DNA from: Rhodospirillales bacterium
GTDB taxonomy: Bacteria > Pseudomonadota > Alphaproteobacteria > Rhodospirillales > CAMCUA01
NCBI GenBank assembly: GCA_947470575.1
Contig: CANITX010000011.1
Span: 1 to 33,141, forward strand
Length of the DNA: 33,141 nt
Direction of reading: 5' to 3'
Shown in pieces: positions 26,890 to 33,141 of this stretch (positions are counted from its first letter, which is position 1; each line of letters opens with the position of its first letter). A program made the translations under genes and the position numbers. Below the pieces are notes generated by a model. That model ran no database searches, was not told the origin of the DNA, and saw nothing but the letters and a program-made list of their open reading frames with translations.

Positions 26890-28125
26890 ATGCGCGACGA
26901 TACTTCCCCCGACATAGCTTCGCCCACCGGCTATACTGACCGTTCCGGCTGGCGTTCCGCCACTCGTCTGGTCCGCGGCGGCACCCGCCGCTCGGTCTTC
27001 GACGAGACCAGCGAGGCGCTATTCATGACCTCGGGCTACGTCTACGCGACGGCCGAGGCCGCCGAGCGCGCCTTCAAGGGCGAAGACCAGCGCTTCATCT
27101 ATTCGCGCTATGCCAATCCGACCGTTTCCATGCTCGAGGAGCGGCTGTGTCTGCTGGAAGGCGCCGCCCATTGCCGCGGCACGGCCAGTGGCATGGCGGC
27201 GGTCTTTTCCGCGCTGATCTGCCAGCTCAGGTCCGGCGACCGGGTGGTGGCGTCGAAGGCCCTATTCGGCTCGTGCCACATCATTATCACCGACCTGTTG
27301 CCGCGCTGGGGCATCCAGACGGTGCAGGTCGATGGCGCCGACCTCGATCAATGGAAGCAAGCATTGTCGGTGCCGACCAAGGCGGTATTCCTGGAGTCGC
27401 CGTCCAATCCGGCGCTGGAAATAATAGATCTGCCGGCGGTCTGCGCCCTCGCCCATGCGGCCGGTGCCCGCGTCGTGGTCGACAATGTTTTCGCCACCCC
27501 GATCCTGCAGAAGCCGTTGGAGCTCGGCGCCGACATCGTCGTCTATTCGACGACCAAGCACATGGATGGCCAAGGCCGCGGCCTGGGCGGCGCCGTGCTG
27601 ACCAACGACGGCGAGTTCATCGAAAAGGACTTCACGCCGATCTATCGCCACACCGGGCCGGCGATGAGCCCGTTCAACGCCTGGCTGGTGCTGAAGGGGT
27701 TGGAGACGCTCGACCTGCGGGTGCGCCAGCATTGTGCCAGTGCCGGCGCGGTTGCCCGCTTTCTGGAAGGGCGCAGCGGCATCGGCCGTGTCCTCTATCC
27801 CGGACTGGCCAGCCACCCACAGCATGCGCTGGCGAAAAAGCAGATGTCGGGTTTCGGCACCGTTGTCGCTTTCGAGATCGCCGGGGGACGCGAGCGTGCC
27901 TTCCGCTTCCTCAACGCCCTCGGCCTGATCGACATCTCCAACAACCTGGGCGATGCGAAAAGCCTGATCACCCATCCGGCGACCACGACGCATCAACGCA
28001 TCAGCCCCGAGGAGCGGGCACATCTGGGCATCACCGACGGCTTGGTGCGGCTATCCGTTGGCCTTGAGGACGTCGAGGATATAAAGGACGATCTGGCGCA
28101 GGCGCTGGCGGTTTCGCAGTCCTGA
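26890..28125 (+). CDS. metZ: O-succinylhomoserine sulfhydrylase
   Basis: Cys/Met metabolism PLP enzyme: 'YSRYANPTVSMLEERLCLLEGA', 'VYSTTKHMDGQGRGLGG' (PLP Lys), SAM-II leader. Confidence 0.94.
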   Translation: MRDDTSPDIASPTGYTDRSGWRSATRLVRGGTRRSVFDETSEALFMTSGYVYATAEAAERAFKGEDQRFIYSRYANPTVSMLEERLCLLEGAAHCRGTASGMAAVFSALICQLRSGDRVVASKALFGSCHIIITDLLPRWGIQTVQVDGADLDQWKQALSVPTKAVFLESPSNPALEIIDLPAVCALAHAAGARVVVDNVFATPILQKPLELGADIVVYSTTKHMDGQGRGLGGAVLTNDGEFIEKDFTPIYRHTGPAMSPFNAWLVLKGLETLDLRVRQHCASAGAVARFLEGRSGIGRVLYPGLASHPQHALAKKQMSGFGTVVAFEIAGGRERAFRFLNALGLIDISNNLGDAKSLITHPATTTHQRISPEERAHLGITDGLVRLSVGLEDVEDIKDDLAQALAVSQS

Positions 28126-28136
28126 TCGGGTCGATA

Positions 28137-28559
28137 TCAGGCCTGGCGCCAGGGCAGGCCATCGGCTTTCCAGCCGGCCACCTTGCCGCGGTGCTTATCG
28201 CCGTCGTGCGGCCCTTCGAAGCCGTCGCTGACGTTGTAGGCTTTGCGGAAGCCGGCGGCTGTGACGGCAATGGCGGCATTGCGCGAACGGGCGCCGGAGC
28301 GGCAGAGGAATAGCACCGGCGCGTCTGGCTTGGCGCCTTCCTTCGAGACCTGCTCGACGAATTGCGGGTTGGTTCCCATGGACGGAAAGACCTGCCAGGG
28401 GATGAGCGCTGCCTGCTTGCCGAGGGGCGACAGGTCGGGCAGGCCAACGAAACTCCATTCGGCGTCGGTGCGACAGTCGACCAGCACCGCGTCAGGTTCC
28501 TTGGCAAGGATTTCCCAGGCTTCCTTCGGGCTGACGTCGCCTGCGTAGCCATTGCTCAT
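28137..28559 (-). CDS. Rhodanese-like domain protein
   Basis: 'AVLVDCRTDAEWSFVGLPD', active-site loop 'LFLCRSGARS', 'AYNVSDGFEG'. Confidence 0.93.
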   Translation of the reverse strand: MSNGYAGDVSPKEAWEILAKEPDAVLVDCRTDAEWSFVGLPDLSPLGKQAALIPWQVFPSMGTNPQFVEQVSKEGAKPDAPVLFLCRSGARSRNAAIAVTAAGFRKAYNVSDGFEGPHDGDKHRGKVAGWKADGLPWRQA

Positions 28560-28760
28560 CGTCGCTGCTCCCGCCTTCGTTCCGCTATCGTTGTCCGTAA
28601 CATCATAGGCGATCCGCCGGTACAGGCCAGGGGGTTCGGCAACATATCCCTGAACGCCGCCACCTAAGCAGCGCGGTGTTGACTCGGGAGCGGAGCGGGA
28701 CGGCGCAGAACCTTCGCTGCGCCGATAGGCCCGAACGGGATGTGTTCCGTCCGTGGGCGT

Positions 28761-29762
28761 TCAACCGTCGTAAAAGGGGCGTCCCGTGTCGCGCAGCCAC
28801 AGGCGGACCATATGACGCTTGTGCACCGGGCCGTCGCGAAAGGCCGAACGGTGATGCAGCCCCTCGCGGTTGTTGATGATCTGGATGTGACCTCTTTCCA
28901 TAAGATATTCGGCGGCAAGCTTCTTGGCATCGATGAGATCGACCAACGTTTCCATGGCGGTTACGGTCCGCCGATCGAGCTCCTCGCCGGCCTTCTTATA
29001 GCCGGTGCGAATCTTGTTCATGGAGAAGCGGCTGGTGAGATAGCGGCCGTCATAGGTTATCGCCGGTGCCTTCAGCACCTGCGGTTCGCCGTCGGGAACC
29101 TTGCCTTGCCGGTCGTGGAGGAACGGTTGGAAAAGCCGCTCTAGCGCATCCGGGGCCGCTTCGCGCAGGGCGTTGAACATCGTATAGAGCGAGCAATACT
29201 GGCTTTCACCGCCCGCTTCGGCGCCATGCAGGCAGAGCAGGGCGGCATAGGTAGGCAGCAGCCGGTTGCCGCTGTTGTCCGAATGGTAGGTCAAGCGGCC
29301 CGTGCCGTTGGCGCCGTTGTAGCCGTAACCGTTGTTGCCCTCGGCATTGACGACTTCGCGAAAGATCGTGCCCTTCGAGGATTGGGCGACCGGCTGTGAG
29401 AACAATTGGCCGAGCAGCCAATAGACCGCCCGACCTTCCTCTTCCGACCAATCGTCGAGCGGCAGGCGGTCGATCATGGCAAAGCCGCGGCCGGCATCGG
29501 TCAGATGCTTCGCTTCGGCCATCATCCGGCGGCTGGCGGCAAGCTCGAAGTGCGCTGGGCGCAGCAGGTAGACAGGCAAGGTCTGCTGGCGCAAGGAGGC
29601 GACGACCTGGGCCAATTCGCGTTTGACCGCGTCGGTGACTGTCACGGTCCAATCGGAGGGACGCAGGGCTTGGCGCGTCCAGGCCTTGTCGCCGTCGAAG
29701 GGGCCACTCGGGCGCCGTTCCGTTCCGAGTGTGAGGTCGAGAATGGCCGGCGTCGAGATCAT
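28761..29762 (-). CDS. TauD/TfdA-family dioxygenase
   Basis: 'LTYHSDNSGNRLLP' (HxD), distal 'NNREGLHHRSAF...HMVRLWLRDTGRP'. Confidence 0.87.
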   Translation of the reverse strand: MISTPAILDLTLGTERRPSGPFDGDKAWTRQALRPSDWTVTVTDAVKRELAQVVASLRQQTLPVYLLRPAHFELAASRRMMAEAKHLTDAGRGFAMIDRLPLDDWSEEEGRAVYWLLGQLFSQPVAQSSKGTIFREVVNAEGNNGYGYNGANGTGRLTYHSDNSGNRLLPTYAALLCLHGAEAGGESQYCSLYTMFNALREAAPDALERLFQPFLHDRQGKVPDGEPQVLKAPAITYDGRYLTSRFSMNKIRTGYKKAGEELDRRTVTAMETLVDLIDAKKLAAEYLMERGHIQIINNREGLHHRSAFRDGPVHKRHMVRLWLRDTGRPFYDG

Positions 29763-29843
29763 GGCATTGTCTCCACTCCTTGCCGTCCGCCGTCCGGCCC
29801 GCGGATGAGCCGGACGTGGAATGGCCTAGGCCCAGAGCCGAAG

Positions 29844-30764
29844 TCAGGCCGATAGCCGTTGGACCTGCTCCAACTCGTGTCCCTGCGGGTTCTCCAGCTT
29901 TTTCAGCTGTTCCAGGTAATCGTAATCCATGATCGTCACCCGCCACAGCAAACGGCGCTCCTCCGGGGGATAGCCGCCCATGGCGGAGTGCATCGCACAG
30001 CGGTTATCCCAAATGGCGATGTCGCCATACTCCCACTTGTGCTGATACTCGTAGCCCGGCTGGATCAGGTAAGTGGCCAGCTCGGCGATCAAATCGGCGC
30101 CTTCCTGTTCTTCCATGCCGTTGATGCTGATGATCTTGCGTGGATCGAGGTATAGCGACTTGCGGCCGGTTTCCGGATGGACCCGGGCTAGTGCATGCAC
30201 CACGGGCTTGCGATTGCGGTCCTTCTCGTCGAGGAAGGCGACGGTGGCGCGCTGAACCTTGCCGCCGTAGACATAGTTGCCAGTGAGATCTTCGATCTTG
30301 GTCTTTAGCCGCTGGGGCAGGGCATCGTAGGCGGCATAGCAGCTGGCGACCTTGGTGCCGCCGCCGTAGCTCGGCAGGTGGATCGGATAAAGCTGCGTGG
30401 CTTTCGCCGGAATCTGTTCATAGGAGAGGTCGGTGTGCCAGTCACTGCCGCGCGACTGCAGAACGTCGCGGGAGATGGTGGTCGCTTTGCTGCGCTGGTC
30501 GGCCACTTGGTTATCGAGCAGCATCAGGTCGGGATACTGTGGATGGCGCTGGCGGGCGACAATGTGCGGTTTGACATGTCCGAAGCGCCGGCTGTGGTGC
30601 AGGTATTCCTCGATTTTCAAGTCATCCTGACCACGGATCACGACGACGATATTGTCCAGGAAGGCTTGATATATCCGGGCGAACGCAGCGTCGTCGAGGT
30701 CGCGCACATCGGCGCCTAGCACCTCAACGCCGATGTTTGACGTCAACTTCCTGATTTCCAACAT
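29844..30764 (-). CDS. TauD/TfdA-family Fe(II)/2-oxoglutarate-dependent dioxygenase
   Basis: 'DWHTDLSYEQIPAKATQLYPIHLPSYGGGT' (HxD), distal 'WDNRCAMHSAMGGYPPEERRLLWRVTI'. Confidence 0.92.
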   Translation of the reverse strand: MLEIRKLTSNIGVEVLGADVRDLDDAAFARIYQAFLDNIVVVIRGQDDLKIEEYLHHSRRFGHVKPHIVARQRHPQYPDLMLLDNQVADQRSKATTISRDVLQSRGSDWHTDLSYEQIPAKATQLYPIHLPSYGGGTKVASCYAAYDALPQRLKTKIEDLTGNYVYGGKVQRATVAFLDEKDRNRKPVVHALARVHPETGRKSLYLDPRKIISINGMEEQEGADLIAELATYLIQPGYEYQHKWEYGDIAIWDNRCAMHSAMGGYPPEERRLLWRVTIMDYDYLEQLKKLENPQGHELEQVQRLSA

Positions 30765-30843
30765 GGCTGTTGTCCTTTTTGCCGGGAGTTCAACTGCTGC
30801 TCCGTTCCCCAGATCGTCAAGAATATCTCATTCGAAGTCATGT

Positions 30844-30876
30844 AAAAAGGCCCCGGCCCATTGGCCGGGGCCTTTC
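30844..30876 (-). terminator. Intrinsic terminator after the solute-binding protein gene
   Basis: AAAGGCCCCGGCC-CATT-GGCCGGGGCCTTT perfect 13-bp stem with U-tract on minus strand. Confidence 0.9.
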
Positions 30877-30901
30877 CCGTGCGGGGACTTCGCGCGAGGA
30901 A

Positions 30902-32449
30902 TCAGTTGAAGCTGATATCCTCGATCTTAAGCATGCCACGCGTCAGCACGTTCGGTTCGTATTTGATGCGTTTGCCGATGCGCGAGAAGCTAACCATGTG
31001 GACGAGATAGACGTTGTCCACATACTCCTCGTACGACAGGCGCGCGACTTCCTCGAACGCCTTGGCCCGTGCCGGTCCCGTCAGCAGATTGGCTTCGGCG
31101 ATCACCTTGTCCATGTGCGGATCGCAGAGGGTGCCGCTGGTCGCTTCGCAAGCGTGCTTGTAGACCGCCGAAAAACCGGCGTCGCCGGTGGCGTTGTCAT
31201 GAATCGCTTGCAACAAGGCCGGTGGCCGTGGGTCGGGATAGGGCTTCACGTGCAGCCGTCGCCACTGTGCCACTTCGTACATCTTGAGACGTACCTTGAA
31301 GCCCACGTTCGTGTAGTACTGATAGACAGCTTCCATCAGTTCTTCCGCCCGGTCATAGACAGCCATGCGGCCTTGCAGTTCGATTTCGGTGTCGACCTTG
31401 ACGCCGGCGGCCTTGGCTTCGGCCAAAAGCTGCTTGGCTTTCGCGGGATCGTACGGCCAGGGCTTCTTGTCGATTTCGAAGTTGTGGCCCTTGACGTTCG
31501 GACCCCACGCCTGAGTTGCCGCGACCGAGCCGCGGGCGAAGAAGCTTTCCATCAGTGCCTTGCGGTCGATGGCGTAGTTCAGCGCCTGGCGCACCCGCTT
31601 GTCGTCGAGCGGCGGCTGCGTCATGTCGATGCGCAGCCACGTCGTTTCCGAATTCGGGTAGTGAATATCCGTTTTCGGATTGGTTGCGTCGTTGACGGCG
31701 ATTTCGGGTGCCAGGTCCGCTTCACCGATCTCAACCATGGAGGAGCGCACGGGCGACTCCTTACGCACGATGTAGCGGGCGGTCTCGACGTCGAGCTTCC
31801 TCGCCTTGTCCCAATAGTTGGGGTTCTTCTTGATGACGATTTCCTGCTGCTGGACCCACCTGTCGAAGACGTAGGGTCCGGTGCCGATGGCGTTTAGCTG
31901 TAGTTTGTCCGACGGCGTGTTGGGCGAGGGGATGCCAAGCCCTGTCATATAAATCAGGATCAGCGGCCACGGCTTGTCGGTGGCGATGTCGACGGTGTAG
32001 TCGTCGACCTTCTTGGCCGTTGCCTTGACGTTGCTGAAGTACTTGTTCTTCACCATGCACATGAACTTGACATTGTAGACGCGATCCAAGGCCTTGATCA
32101 CGGCATCGGCGTCGAACTTTGCGCCATCGTGGAACGTCACTCCTTGGCGCAGCTTATAGCGCCATGTCAGCGGATCGATCTGCTCCCATCCTGTCGCCAG
32201 GCGCGGTTCGATGTCGCCGTTGGGGCGTAGTTCGGCCAATGTCTCGACGACATTCTGATGGACGATGCGGCCCGTGAATGACGACGACGCCGAGCACGGA
32301 TCCAGGTCGTCCGGCTCCTCGGCGACGACGATGGTCACGGTCTTGTTGGCTTGTGCCTGAGCCGTAGTGGCCGTCAGCAGACCGAAACCGAGAACGGCCG
32401 CCATGGCGGCTGTCGCCCGATATCCGGAAAATCCTCGTAACATGTTCAC
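30902..32449 (-). CDS. ABC transporter substrate-binding protein, family 5 (peptide/nickel/opine type)
   Basis: Signal peptide; 'DPCSASSSFTGRIVHQNVVETLAELRPNGDIEPRLATGWEQIDPLTWRYKLRQGVTFHDGAKFDADAVIKAL'. Confidence 0.93.
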   Translation of the reverse strand: MNMLRGFSGYRATAAMAAVLGFGLLTATTAQAQANKTVTIVVAEEPDDLDPCSASSSFTGRIVHQNVVETLAELRPNGDIEPRLATGWEQIDPLTWRYKLRQGVTFHDGAKFDADAVIKALDRVYNVKFMCMVKNKYFSNVKATAKKVDDYTVDIATDKPWPLILIYMTGLGIPSPNTPSDKLQLNAIGTGPYVFDRWVQQQEIVIKKNPNYWDKARKLDVETARYIVRKESPVRSSMVEIGEADLAPEIAVNDATNPKTDIHYPNSETTWLRIDMTQPPLDDKRVRQALNYAIDRKALMESFFARGSVAATQAWGPNVKGHNFEIDKKPWPYDPAKAKQLLAEAKAAGVKVDTEIELQGRMAVYDRAEELMEAVYQYYTNVGFKVRLKMYEVAQWRRLHVKPYPDPRPPALLQAIHDNATGDAGFSAVYKHACEATSGTLCDPHMDKVIAEANLLTGPARAKAFEEVARLSYEEYVDNVYLVHMVSFSRIGKRIKYEPNVLTRGMLKIEDISFN

Positions 32450-32585
32450 TGCAACCTCCCAGATGATCCAGGGTCATGAATCTTGCGACACCTCGTCGCT
32501 TTCTCCATTGGCCCGTAGCGAGATAGTCAACCTGCTTGCCTGCTTTAGGGCCGTTTCCGCCCCGTTAGGGCGTCTCCCCGCCGAA

Positions 32586-32625
32586 ATTCTACCAAGTAGA
32601 ATGGCACGCTAAAATTACTGCCATT
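32586..32625. promoter_or_regulatory. Overlapping dyads ATTCTAC-CAA-GTAGAAT and AATGGCA-N12-TGCCATT
   Basis: Two perfect inverted repeats in the gap upstream of the 30902-32449 gene. Confidence 0.4.
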
Positions 32626-32712
32626 TAGGACGTCTCAGGTGGCGGAAGTCAAGATCGCGGCCCGGGGTGTCGGAGTTTTCCTTCGTCCTGACAGGACTAG
32701 ATCAAGGGACCG

Positions 32713-32748
32713 GCCAAGAAAAAGCCCCGGCCGATCGGCCGGGGCTTT
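32713..32748 (-). terminator. Intrinsic terminator after the second (partial) solute-binding protein gene
   Basis: 28-bp perfect palindrome AAAGCCCCGGCCGATCGGCCGGGGCTTT (32721-32748) with minus-strand T-rich tail. Confidence 0.88.
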
Positions 32749-32773
32749 ACCGCTCAAAAACCAGCAACAGGCG

Positions 32774-33141
32774 TCAGTTGAAGGAAATGTCCTCGATCTT
32801 CATCATGCCGTTGGTCAGTACGTTCGGGGTGTACTTGACGCGCGGCCCGACGCGCGCGAAGCCGACCATGTGAACCAGATAGACATTGTCCACATAGTCT
32901 TCGTAGGACATTCGGGCGACTTCCTCGAAAGCCTTGGCCCGGGCCGCTCCCGTCAATGGCATCGCCGTTTCGATAGCCTTGTCCATCACCGGATCGCAAA
33001 GCGTGCCGGTGGTGGCGGAACAGGCGTGCTTATAGCCTGCCGAGAAACCCGCATCGCCGACGGCATTATCGTGCAACGCCTGCAGCAAGGCCGGCGGCCG
33101 CGGATCGGGATAGGGCTTCACGTGCAACCGGCGCCATTGGG
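32774..33141 (-). CDS. Partial ABC transporter substrate-binding protein family 5 (C-terminal part; 5' end outside window)
   Basis: Frame stays open to the window edge ('QWRRLHVKPYPDPRPPALLQALHDNAVGDAGFSAGYKHAC...'); near-identical C-terminus to the 30902-32449 product. Confidence 0.92.
   Translation of the reverse strand, partial: QWRRLHVKPYPDPRPPALLQALHDNAVGDAGFSAGYKHACSATTGTLCDPVMDKAIETAMPLTGAARAKAFEEVARMSYEDYVDNVYLVHMVGFARVGPRVKYTPNVLTNGMMKIEDISFN

Noticed and set aside
27147-28067. 306 aa alternative-frame ORF inside metZ
   Set aside because: Out-of-frame shadow of metZ with Arg/Pro/Gly-rich low-complexity translation.
30770-31897. 375 aa plus-strand ORF opposite the solute-binding protein
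   Set aside because: Shadow ORF; spans a terminator and the conserved antisense gene.
33125-33127. ORF-track TTG start of the right-edge solute-binding protein
   Set aside because: The reading frame continues upstream (QWRRL) to the window edge, matching the paralogue; the gene is truncated by the window, not short.
1-33141. CRISPR arrays, transposons, prophage, toxin-antitoxin or defence islands
   Set aside because: No regular repeat-spacer pattern, transposase, integrase, recombinase or phage structural motifs were recognisable in any frame.

Overview
GC-rich chromosomal window that looks alphaproteobacterial, probably Rhodospirillales-like; this is inferred from gene order (rnd-kdsD-lptC-lptA-lptB-rpoN-hpf-ptsN) and no search was run. 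It is densely coding, with about 29 complete protein genes, one partial gene at the right edge and one tRNA-Leu(CAG). I found no CRISPR array, transposase, prophage or recognisable defence locus. Main blocks: TerC-family membrane protein; TauD/TfdA-like dioxygenase and threonine aldolase; a large hybrid histidine kinase with two Hpt domains followed by a REC-EAL protein; a minus-strand metabolic cluster (SDR, ThDP enzyme, atypical LeuC/LeuD); DUF1835 protein; M17 aminopeptidase; MarR; NDUFA9-like protein; tRNA-Leu + RNase D; kdsD/lpt/rpoN/hpf/ptsN; Hsp20; alpha/beta hydrolase; metZ; rhodanese; two more TauD/TfdA-like dioxygenases; two tandem solute-binding proteins. The strongest non-coding signal is a SAM-II riboswitch upstream of metZ. 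Its pseudoknot strand can also pair with a downstream segment, which suggests a distal antisequestor/sequestor switch rather than direct masking of the ribosome-binding site. Other non-coding signals: a Shine-Dalgarno-masking hairpin before terC, a strong 5'UTR hairpin before kdsD, a palindrome over the predicted leuC promoter, and an operator-like dyad cluster upstream of a solute-binding protein gene.
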